From CAYNNP01 sp964398215 (GTDB taxonomy: Bacteria; Planctomycetota; Planctomycetia; Pirellulales; Pirellulaceae), in contig CAYNNP010000358.1 in assembly GCA_964398215.1 (NCBI GenBank), positions 1 to 5,113 of the forward strand: a stretch of DNA of 5,113 nt, given 5' to 3'. The notes beneath the pieces are model-generated. The model did no database searches. It was given only the letters and a program-made list of their open reading frames with translations, and was not told the DNA's origin. Shown piece after piece: positions 1 to 5,113 of the stretch (position 1 is its first letter; each line of letters begins with the position of its first letter). A program made the position numbers and the translations under genes.

Positions 1-12
1 TGCAACAAGCTT

Positions 13-2691
13 TCAATTCTCAGATTCAGAATGCTGCGTGAGTTCGATATTGCGGAACTCGTATTCCGACCCCTGAAGTAGGATTCCAATTCGCCCACTT
101 TGCTCGCTGCAATTCTCGCCACGATTTACCATCACACCGTTGCACTCAACTGTGATCGTGTTTCCGAAACATTTGATGGTCATTTCGTTCCATTCCCCGA
201 TTGGACGTGAAGTGTACTTCTTCGCCCAACGCATTTCCGAAACGTGTGGGCTAACCTTTTCGGGTGGCGTGTCGAGATGGCAACTCTTTGGAACGAAGAA
301 CGCTCCAGTGGCAACCACAGAGCCAATGCCTACCTCGATTCCAGTCTTGAGCCGATCGGCACGAATGAGGACACCAGATCCCTTGCCAACCTCTTTTGTT
401 TTGTCGAGTTGTCGCCATTGAAGGCTGAGTTCAAAGTCATCGAACTCTGATTCGTACCACAGCACCGAGTCATTACGCTTCATATCTGGTTTATGGTGAA
501 CTCGAAGAACACCACCTGGTTGAATCGAAACAACATCGTTCAACGGGAATTTGCAGGCCTCGCCCAATTTCCAGCCTGTAAAGCTCTGTCCGTCGAACAA
601 ACGAATGCTCTTTTGTTCGGGTGCCGCAGGTTCAGTGACCTTCCAAGACAGAATCTCACCACCTTCAGTTCCAATCAAAACTGTTCCGTTTGAAACCGTT
701 GTTGTGGTGACCGGCTTTAGTCCGAAGATTCGGTCAATCTCTCTCTGGTCCGAAACGTTCCAAAATCGTAGGCGACCGTCAACGTCCGCAGACACCATGT
801 GCTCTGAGTCAACAAAGCTCAAGGACGTAACTTCACCCGTGTGTTTCGCAAACTCTCCTTCCGCCATCAATCGTTGGCCATCCTCGCTCAGACGCCAGAC
901 ACCTATTCCACGATGACGGCAGGCGGCAGTCAGATACTTTCCGTCGTTCGAGATCGCCATCGAAGTTGTATTCTTCGCCTGATTAAGAGGCGTGTTACGT
1001 GTTGGATGCAGTTCACTCGACGAAGCGTTGATGCTGTATGACCGAAAAGTAGCGGGCTGTTCTTGATCGCTACTAGTCAACAGTGAGAAGTCTGATTGAC
1101 CTGTGAACTGAATCGAACTAACTCGTGCCGGTGCGTCGTGGAGTCGCACTGCCTTCGGCGACTCCGTCGTCATGATGTACATGACTACTTCGCCGTTGTC
1201 GGAGGCGGCTACAATGTGGTCGGCGTTGCCAGCGATGGCTGTTACGGGACTGGCAAGCGAAGTGAGTGTTTCTGCTTTGCCTGGAGTTTCACTCGTGACA
1301 TTCCATATCTCGATGCTTCCAGTGGTCGTCCCAATCGCAACGTTCTCATCAACCACAGCCAAGCACGTTGCGTTTGAATCGGGATCGATGTTTTTGATGC
1401 TGCCTGTCTGAGATGAAACGAAGACGGCTTCGCCATCTGTCGAAACAGTATGACCACCGGGCAGAGCAACAAGCGAAACGACGGCTCTTTCATGCTGGGC
1501 TATAAGTTCGATGCCAACGGGATACGATTCCTTTTTTGGTTCCTTGGGTGTTGCTGTAGGTTCGGCCACATTGAGAGAAACAACTTCAGCGGATGGCTTC
1601 GAGTGTTCTTTACTTGGCCAAAGCTGTTGCAGTAATCCCCCAACCGCAGTCAGCAACACCAAAGCCGTGACAATCGAAACACCAAACAGTCCCGACTGCT
1701 TCTTCTTTGATAGAGCTTCCGCAAACTCACTGGCCGATGAATACCGCTGGGCTGGATCGACGTGAAGACTCTTGGCAAGGACACTTCTCAGGGCTGAAGA
1801 GGTCAAGTTTGGGATGGTGGCGGTTGGGGAATCAGCAAACGCTTTGCGAAGCTGGCTTGGCGTGGTTTCCGTTCTTGGCAATGTCCCTGCAAGCAACTGA
1901 AACAGCACGACGCCCAAACTGTAAATGTCAGATCGTGAATCAACCTTCTCCCCACTCAATTGCTCCGGTGACATATACGCCAAAGTCCCCAGCGAGTTCG
2001 ATTCTTCATTAGTCGAAATCGAAATTCCGAAGTCAGCGAGTTTCGGTGTCCCGTCCTGAGCAATCAATATGTTTGCTGGTTTGATGTCTCGGTGAATGAA
2101 ACCTTTCTGATGAGCGTGGTCGAGAGCTAAGGCAACGTTGCGAACAATATTGACTGCTTTGCCTTCCGAAATACTCTCCTCATTCAGCAGTTCGAGAAGG
2201 TTCTTTCCGTCAATGAATTCGCTGACGATGAAAACAACATTCTCTTGCCGACCTACGTCGTGGACAGGAACAATGCCAGAGTGACTTAGTTGCGCTACTC
2301 TTCTCGCTTCTTGAACAAATCTTTCAGCGTCTTTATCTGAACTGATCCGATCAGGATGCGGTACTTTGATCGCCACTAATCGGTGTAGCTCAGAGTCGAA
2401 CGCTTTCCAAACTTGGCCAAAACCGCCTGAACCGATGAGAGATTGAAGTTCGTATCTGCCAAGGCTTGTTGGCAATCCGTAGTCTTGTGGGCTTTGACGT
2501 TCGTCCTCAGTTTCCACAGGCTCGTTAAGCCAAGCTGTTGCCTTGAGTGCTTTGATTTTACTTTCGAGAGCCTCAGCAAGATGAGGGTGTCCCGTGGCAA
2601 GCTCGGCGACAGGTACATCCGTACCTTGTTCGTGTTTTGACTCCCAGAGGTCAAGCAGTTCAGCTAACTGAGCTTCATCATCGGTGCTCAT
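13..2691 (-). CDS. Membrane Ser/Thr protein kinase with WD40-like repeats and a C-terminal DUF1080 domain
   Basis: An 892-residue PknB/Hanks-type kinase that phosphorylates proteins on Ser/Thr. Residues 1-55 form the acidic helical leader common in planctomycete kinases. The kinase domain is about 80-327: Gly loop GSGGFGQV (87-94), VAIK with Lys109, a C-helix Glu near 128, catalytic HRDIKPAN (Asp202, Asn207), DFG (220-222) and SPE (241-243). All catalytic residues are present, so it should be active. One membrane helix lies at about 334-354. Residues about 398-686 are degenerate WD40-type repeats, each ending in a strand such as IEIWNV, IGVWRL or LRFWNV. Residues about 696-885 match DUF1080/3-keto-disaccharide hydrolase-like (ConA fold), with LFDG..FTGW, GEWNEMTIK and FRNIEL. 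By topology the C-terminal two thirds should be outside the cytoplasm. The start overlaps the sigma gene stop as ATGA, implying translational coupling. The ligand is unknown; glycan or protein sensing is inference. Confidence 0.95.
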   Translation of the reverse strand: MSTDDEAQLAELLDLWESKHEQGTDVPVAELATGHPHLAEALESKIKALKATAWLNEPVETEDERQSPQDYGLPTSLGRYELQSLIGSGGFGQVWKAFDSELHRLVAIKVPHPDRISSDKDAERFVQEARRVAQLSHSGIVPVHDVGRQENVVFIVSEFIDGKNLLELLNEESISEGKAVNIVRNVALALDHAHQKGFIHRDIKPANILIAQDGTPKLADFGISISTNEESNSLGTLAYMSPEQLSGEKVDSRSDIYSLGVVLFQLLAGTLPRTETTPSQLRKAFADSPTATIPNLTSSALRSVLAKSLHVDPAQRYSSASEFAEALSKKKQSGLFGVSIVTALVLLTAVGGLLQQLWPSKEHSKPSAEVVSLNVAEPTATPKEPKKESYPVGIELIAQHERAVVSLVALPGGHTVSTDGEAVFVSSQTGSIKNIDPDSNATCLAVVDENVAIGTTTGSIEIWNVTSETPGKAETLTSLASPVTAIAGNADHIVAASDNGEVVMYIMTTESPKAVRLHDAPARVSSIQFTGQSDFSLLTSSDQEQPATFRSYSINASSSELHPTRNTPLNQAKNTTSMAISNDGKYLTAACRHRGIGVWRLSEDGQRLMAEGEFAKHTGEVTSLSFVDSEHMVSADVDGRLRFWNVSDQREIDRIFGLKPVTTTTVSNGTVLIGTEGGEILSWKVTEPAAPEQKSIRLFDGQSFTGWKLGEACKFPLNDVVSIQPGGVLRVHHKPDMKRNDSVLWYESEFDDFELSLQWRQLDKTKEVGKGSGVLIRADRLKTGIEVGIGSVVATGAFFVPKSCHLDTPPEKVSPHVSEMRWAKKYTSRPIGEWNEMTIKCFGNTITVECNGVMVNRGENCSEQSGRIGILLQGSEYEFRNIELTQHSESEN

Positions 2692-3266
2692 GACGGCGGC
2701 TCCCCTTCAAGAGCTTCGTACAGTTGGCAGCGTGCCGCCTGCCAACGACGTTTGACCGTGCGAACGCTTAACCCAAGGACTTCGCCGATTTCGTCCTGAG
2801 AAAGACCTTCGTACCAAGTGAGGTTGAAAACTTCTCTGGCTTCGTCGGGAAGATTTTCGACAGCCTCGTGAAACGCTACCCATTCGGACACGTTCTTTGG
2901 TTGAGATGATGTCTCTGGCTGTTCGCCTGTGTCGTGATTTCTGCCAACACCAAGAGGCCCATAGTGTCGCCGTGACATCTCGATGAGCACCCAGCGGACC
3001 TTCTGGCCAGCAAGATTGTAAAAGTGCCGTGCTGACTCTGGCTTCACGTCTGCCAAGGTTTGGTGAAGTCGTGTAGCAAGTTCCACAAAAACATCGTCGG
3101 TCTGTTCCCAACGGCGCACCATTGGATATCGGTTCAGCATTTTTGCAGCCAACAAGCGAAGCCGTTGGCACGAATGCTCGATCAACTCGGTGCGTACCGC
3201 ATCTGTATCTCCCTGATCGAGAAGGGAGAGCAAGTCGTTCAATTTGGTGGTGTGACCAGCATTCAT
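2688..3266 (-). CDS. ECF-type RNA polymerase sigma factor (planctomycete Sigma70_ECF family)
   Basis: A 192-residue sigma factor of usual ECF length, directing RNA polymerase to specific promoters. Region 2 is about 25-100, including the region 2.2-like stretch EQTDDVFVEL (54-63). A linker of about 103-128 follows. Region 4 is about 130-187, with the promoter -35 recognising helix-turn-helix LSQDEIGEVLGLSVRTVKRR (155-174). The pattern RYP...W.QTDDV...L..RL...L..V.P.S...F..LA...VR..L resembles the PF07638-type sigmas abundant in planctomycetes. There is no anti-sigma gene next to it; the 4-base overlap with the transmembrane kinase suggests the kinase is its regulator. Thr56 lies where canonical ECF sigmas have the acidic residues of the DAED motif, a possible phosphosite. 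The ATG at 3266 is the most upstream in-frame ATG, because TGA immediately precedes it. No clear Shine-Dalgarno sequence is seen. Confidence 0.93.
   Translation of the reverse strand: MNAGHTTKLNDLLSLLDQGDTDAVRTELIEHSCQRLRLLAAKMLNRYPMVRRWEQTDDVFVELATRLHQTLADVKPESARHFYNLAGQKVRWVLIEMSRRHYGPLGVGRNHDTGEQPETSSQPKNVSEWVAFHEAVENLPDEAREVFNLTWYEGLSQDEIGEVLGLSVRTVKRRWQAARCQLYEALEGEPPS
2701..2707 (-). promoter_or_regulatory. Ribosome binding site of the kinase gene, inside the sigma factor gene
   Basis: On the minus strand AAGGGGA lies 9 bases before the kinase ATG (2689-2691), within the last codons of the sigma factor gene. It supports the ATG that forms the ATGA overlap as the true kinase start and favours coupled translation of the two proteins. 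Confidence 0.6.
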
Positions 3267-3299
3267 TCACACCATCGTACTCGGCTGTGTTTTGTTCAT
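3267..3299 (-). other. Possible 10-residue leader mini-ORF abutting the sigma factor start
   Basis: On the minus strand ATG at 3299 opens MNKTQPSTMV followed by TGA, and the sigma ATG begins at the very next base (TGAATG), in the same frame. It has no obvious Shine-Dalgarno sequence. It could be a translated leader feeding ribosomes to the sigma start, or simply chance. Confidence that it is translated is low. Confidence 0.2.
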
Positions 3300-3369
3300 G
3301 AAGCAAGGCAAGTCTCACATGAAATGCTGCGTTTTTGTTGCATTTCTCTATCCGATCGCTTGCCGCATA

Positions 3370-3406
3370 AGGGGCCAGAAATAATTTTCAACTTTCGTTG
3401 GCCCCT
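3370..3406. repeat. Perfect 8-bp inverted repeat AGGGGCCA/TGGCCCCT with an AT-rich centre
   Basis: AGGGGCCA (3370-3377) is exactly complementary to TGGCCCCT (3399-3406). A further GAAA/TTTC pairing (3378-3381 with 3393-3396) is possible if two bases bulge. The 21-base centre is AT-rich. Lying midway between two divergent starts, it could be an operator for a dimeric regulator or a 5'-leader hairpin. It is not a terminator: no gene ends here and no T-run follows on either strand. Confidence 0.6.
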
Positions 3407-3460
3407 CACCGGTTCTTTGCTCGGAGAGAGATTTGGAACCAGAAACAAGCCTGCTTTGCA

Positions 3461-3465
3461 AAGGA
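3461..3465 (+). promoter_or_regulatory. Ribosome binding site deciding the GYF_2 gene start
   Basis: AAGGA lies six bases before ATG 3472. This favours that ATG over an in-frame TTG at 3433, which would add 13 residues (EPETSLLCKGKS) with no domain similarity. Confidence 0.6.
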
Positions 3466-3471
3466 AAATCG

Positions 3472-4299
3472 ATGGAATCGGACGACAAATGGTATTACGC
3501 CGAGGGCGGAGAACGTCATGGCCCCGTGACAGAAGCTGATTTGAAGGAACGAATCTCAAAAGCACAACTATCGCCAGAAACTCTGGTTTGGAGGAAGGGG
3601 ATGCAAGAATGGCTTGTCGCTCATGCAGTCTTTGAAGAGGCAAACGAGCCACCACCGCCGCCAATTGCTGAAACACCGAAAGCTGAAACGCCAAATCCCA
3701 ATGAACCGCAAACTGGCGTGCCGTTCCTCGAAGACTCACCCAAGCTTGCAATCGCCTATCGTGTCGCAGTTGGATTACTTCTTGTGTCCTTGTTCTGCCC
3801 GTGGATCACGGCAACCAGTTCATCTGAAATGCGATACGGAGATGCAGGGCGTGATCTAACTACGCAGGGTTACGGTGCGTATGGAGGAAACCAAATGCGG
3901 GCATTGGGAAACCAATCGGCCTCACTTGGTGTCTCGGTCACGGGATTGTCTACGACACTGGGAAAGGCAACCTTGCTGAGTGGAATCGCTGGCTTGATTG
4001 CCAGCTTCATCGGGATTTCACTGGTGGCGAAACATCTTCCCGCTGATAAAGACTGGACGAAGCCAATCATGTCGGGGATCGGCCTTCTTGTGATAATCGT
4101 TCTACTGCTGAGTTGGGGCACTGCTGACAGTTATGTGAATAAGGATGCTGGCTTTGAGTCGCAATACGCCAGCGCTTCAGTGAATGCATCGGTGGCTTGG
4201 GGATGGTACATAGCGTTGCTTTCGTCCGTTGCTGCAACCGTGTTCGGGTATCTGGTAGATTGGAAACAAATCATGAAACCAAACCAAACGACCGCTTGA
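3472..4299 (+). CDS. GYF_2-domain membrane protein of unknown function
   Basis: A 275-residue protein from ATG 3472. Residues about 6-55 form a GYF_2 domain (DUF4339 type): KWYYAEGGERHGPVTEADL, then LSPETLVWRKGMQEW. This small fold is common at the N-terminus of bacterial membrane proteins and is thought to bind proline-rich peptides. A Pro/Glu-rich linker (57-90, with PPPPP at 60-64) follows. About four hydrophobic segments come next: 93-113, 165-187, 200-216 and 240-263. The 114-164 loop is rich in Gly, Ser, Tyr and Gln. With a cytoplasmic GYF_2 domain, four helices would return the C-terminus to the cytoplasm. It is divergent from the sigma/kinase operon and lies 22 bases before the Hsp70-like start, which suggests it once led a two-gene unit. 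The function is not known; its own proline run could be an intramolecular ligand, which is speculation. Confidence 0.85.
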   Translation: MESDDKWYYAEGGERHGPVTEADLKERISKAQLSPETLVWRKGMQEWLVAHAVFEEANEPPPPPIAETPKAETPNPNEPQTGVPFLEDSPKLAIAYRVAVGLLLVSLFCPWITATSSSEMRYGDAGRDLTTQGYGAYGGNQMRALGNQSASLGVSVTGLSTTLGKATLLSGIAGLIASFIGISLVAKHLPADKDWTKPIMSGIGLLVIIVLLLSWGTADSYVNKDAGFESQYASASVNASVAWGWYIALLSSVAATVFGYLVDWKQIMKPNQTTA

Positions 4300-4321
4300 A
4301 GACCTGATTACGAACAAGATT

Positions 4322-4411
4322 ATGCCTCCACCGATTGGAATTGACCTTGGCACAACGTTTAGTGTGATTGCTCAACTGGATACAGATGGTCGCCCTCGCA
4401 CGATTCCCAAC
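4322..4411 (+). other. Hsp70/DnaK-like 5' fragment
   Basis: This encodes the first 30 residues of an Hsp70 nucleotide-binding domain (PPPIGIDLGTTFSVIAQLD, then GRPRTIPN). In intact family members this is followed by a TTPSVV-type stretch and a full ATPase domain. Here the similarity fades after TIPN, placing a junction near 4412-4435. No ribosome binding site stands out before ATG 4322. Confidence 0.75.
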
Positions 4412-4810
4412 ATCTCCATGTGTCCAACCAGTATTTTGCTTCTTAATGACAATGGCCATTCTTACACCAAGCAAACTAAAGGCAGGAATGCCAATCACAA
4501 GCTCACCAGCTATTGGACTCGACTACTGAAGAGAGTTCGGCGAGAGCACCCAGAGTTTCGGAAACTCCCTCAAGAATGTCTTCGTGATACAGTGGCAAAT
4601 ATAATTCGTCAGGACTTCAAGAGCGTCGGCTCAAATTCATCCGAGATCGCTTCCATCTACCTGTGCCACGGAAAACCGTACAAGACAGATAATCTGTTGG
4701 AGGTCTATGCGAATCGACCATTTGGGAAAGTCTTTGAAGCCTGCTTGTGGCTTCAGGACAAACTGAAACCGATGTTCGATGCCACGCCGGATGATCCGTT
4801 TCCGCAGGAG
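4412..4810 (+). other. Truncated tyrosine recombinase (integrase) C-terminal catalytic region
   Basis: This part of the chimeric frame holds the second half of a tyrosine recombinase active site: the Arg codon at 4583-4585 (CLRDT), His at 4667-4669 (LCHG) and Tyr at 4706-4708 (VYANRPF). They occur in the order and approximate spacing seen in the family. Intact members usually have 300-400 residues, so more than half the protein is missing. It is probably debris of an integrated element. Recognition rests on motif order and memory of the family, not on an alignment. Confidence 0.6.
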
Positions 4811-4967
4811 CGAAAGACAGGTGGCGGCGGAAAGCTCCGTCGCTCCATTTCTGAGAAAGATTATCGAGCTTGCGGACGCAGGAATGAAGCGAACCGAAAT
4901 CGCAAAGAAGCTTAAAATCTCGGTTGCTACTGTCTACCGCTACCTTGCCAAAGAGCGAGACAAATGA
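4779..4967 (+). pseudogene. Resolvase-type helix-turn-helix C-terminal fragment, +1 frame to the recombinase
   Basis: A 62-codon frame whose real content is about residues 25-60: LRKIIELADAGMKRTEIAKK, followed by LKISVATVYRYL. This closely resembles the HTH_7-like C-terminal DNA-binding domain of serine resolvases (LA..GM...EIAK.L.IS..TVYRYL). No serine-recombinase catalytic domain precedes it; residues 1-20 are an Arg-rich shadow of the recombinase fragment. It overlaps 4322-4915 by 137 bases in the +1 frame. It may be the broken 3' end of a resolvase gene, or the natural tail of the integrase separated by a one-base insertion near the GGTGGCGGCGG run (4820-4830). ATG 4779 is unlikely to be a genuine start. 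As a free protein it could bind DNA, and the repeat cluster begins 17 bases after its stop. Confidence 0.55.
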
Positions 4968-4984
4968 CCGTGTCGTTGCGTTTC

Positions 4985-5060
4985 TATGGGACAACTGCCG
5001 ACCGACTATGGGACACCGAATCCAAGTGTTTATGGGACAATTGAAGAATTGTGTCCCATA
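4985..5060. repeat. Cluster of four TATGGGACA repeats (three direct, one inverted)
   Basis: Identical 9-mers TATGGGACA lie at 4985-4993, 5007-5015 and 5031-5039, and the inverted copy TGTCCCATA at 5052-5060. Start-to-start spacing is 22, 24 and 21 bases, about two helical turns, so all face the same side of the DNA. The first and last copies extend to a 15-base inverted repeat with 14 matches (4979-4993 against 5052-5066). The pattern fits multiple transposase binding sites at the end of a TGT...ACA-type mobile element, or an operator array. Confidence 0.75.
5031..5060. repeat. Strong hairpin formed by repeats 3 and 4
   Basis: TATGGGACAATT (5031-5042) pairs with AATTGT (5047-5052) and CCCATA (5055-5060) around a GAAG loop. 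This gives 12 base pairs with a two-base bulge (GT, 5053-5054). A short TTTT follows at 5068-5071, so weak rho-independent termination of upstream plus-strand transcripts is possible, but the T-run is short and eight bases away. Confidence 0.6.
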
Positions 5061-5066
5061 GAAGCG

Positions 5067-5113
5067 GTTTTGATGAGAGGTAGGAATCCTCGTAAACCCA
5101 ACGAAAACAGCCA
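5067..5113. other. Unassigned right edge
   Basis: Nothing is recognised here: no start with a ribosome binding site and no further TATGGGACA copy. If the inverted repeat copy at 5052 is the outer end of an element running rightward, its interior lies beyond the window. Confidence 0.3.

Larger units (their letters stand above)
3267..3471. promoter_or_regulatory. Divergent intergenic region holding promoters for the sigma/kinase operon and the GYF_2 gene
   Basis: These 205 bases separate divergent starts, so both promoters should lie here. No convincing consensus is present. The best minus-strand candidate is TTGAAA (3387-3392 reversed) with a weak TATGCG-like -10 sixteen bases on. The best plus-strand candidate is TTGCCG (3360-3365) with TAATTT sixteen bases on. 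Both overlap the inverted repeat at 3370-3406. A GGAACC (3435-3440) recalls an ECF -35 element but sits too close to the GYF_2 start to be useful. Confidence 0.4.
4322..4915 (+). pseudogene. Chimeric frame: Hsp70 N-terminus joined to the C-terminal part of a tyrosine recombinase
   Basis: This 197-codon frame looks like two broken genes. Residues 1-30 are the start of an Hsp70/DnaK-type ATPase, with the phosphate-1 motif IGIDLGTTFSV (5-15) and RTIPN; the remaining several hundred residues of an Hsp70 are absent. From about residue 31-38 the sequence instead resembles the catalytic C-terminus of a planctomycete-type tyrosine recombinase/integrase. It has LLLNDNG.SYTKQTKG, SYW.RLLKRV, then CLRDT (Arg88, box II Arg), YLCHG (His116) and EVYANRPFGKVFEA (Tyr129, candidate nucleophile). 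The first catalytic Arg, the Lys and the DNA-binding N-terminus are missing, so recombinase activity is not expected. After about residue 160 the frame becomes Arg-rich and uninformative (RKTGGGGKLRRS...), while a +1 frame carries a helix-turn-helix. The Hsp70 call is strong and the recombinase call moderate. Whether the fusion is translated is unknown. Confidence 0.7.

Noticed and set aside
80..330. Inactive DUF1080 or frameshift at the kinase C-terminus
   Set aside because: The frame stays open with family-like motifs (GEWNEMTIK, FRNIEL) to the stop at 13-15, so the gene is complete at its 3' end.
2707..3318. A 203-codon minus-strand frame overlapping the sigma factor gene
   Set aside because: It is an out-of-frame shadow of the sigma gene: Arg/Ser-rich, no domain pattern, GTG start, while the overlapping frame is a clear ECF sigma.
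3370..3406. Rho-independent terminator
   Set aside because: No gene ends toward it on either strand and no T-run follows; both flanking genes diverge from it.
3433..3471. Upstream TTG start for the GYF_2 protein
   Set aside because: ATG 3472 has AAGGA six bases before it and starts right before the GYF_2 domain; the extra 13 residues add no recognisable sequence.
3060..3539. Plus-strand 159-codon frame across the sigma gene and the intergenic region
   Set aside because: It is antisense to the sigma gene for much of its length and shows no domain pattern or ribosome binding site.
3296..3751. Minus-strand 151-codon frame opposite the GYF_2 gene start
   Set aside because: It is antisense to a well-supported coding region, spans the intergenic region, and shows no recognisable motif.
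4985..5060. CRISPR array
   Set aside because: The repeat unit is only 9 bases with 12-15 base gaps, one copy is inverted, and no cas gene is present.
4985..5066. Integron attC site
   Set aside because: The typical RYYYAAC and GTTRRRY core sites are not found at the ends, and three direct copies do not fit attC structure.

Overview
The window looks like a planctomycete chromosome fragment (Pirellula/Rhodopirellula-type bacteria). The main reason is the operon on the minus strand: a short ECF sigma factor of the kind expanded in planctomycetes, coupled by a 4-base ATGA overlap to a very large membrane Ser/Thr kinase. That kinase carries WD40-like repeats and a DUF1080 (3-keto-disaccharide hydrolase-like) domain, a domain set typical of the phylum. 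This assignment is inference from protein architecture, since no rRNA or other marker gene is present.

Layout. Positions 13-2691 (minus) encode the kinase and 2688-3266 (minus) the ECF sigma factor, transcribed sigma first. Positions 3267-3471 are a divergent intergenic region with an 8-bp perfect inverted repeat and an 11-codon mini-ORF that abuts the sigma start. Positions 3472-4299 (plus) encode a GYF_2-domain protein with about four membrane segments. Twenty-two bases later, 4322-4915 (plus) is a chimeric reading frame. It starts with about 30 residues of an Hsp70/DnaK ATPase N-terminus and continues with what looks like the C-terminal third of a tyrosine recombinase, carrying the second catalytic Arg, the His and the Tyr but not the first Arg. 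A +1-shifted frame (to 4967) then supplies a resolvase-like helix-turn-helix. The last 150 bases hold three direct copies and one inverted copy of TATGGGACA at 21-24 base spacing, with a strong hairpin; this resembles the end of a mobile element or a multi-site protein-binding array. Nothing is recognised in 5067-5113.

Function. The sigma/kinase pair is probably a one-operon signalling unit. An extracytoplasmic WD40/DUF1080 sensor region would control a cytoplasmic kinase, which may switch on the sigma factor by phosphorylation; a Thr sits in region 2.2 where most ECF sigmas have an acidic residue. The GYF_2 gene may once have been followed by an intact Hsp70-like gene, now destroyed by a recombination event whose debris fills the right end of the window.
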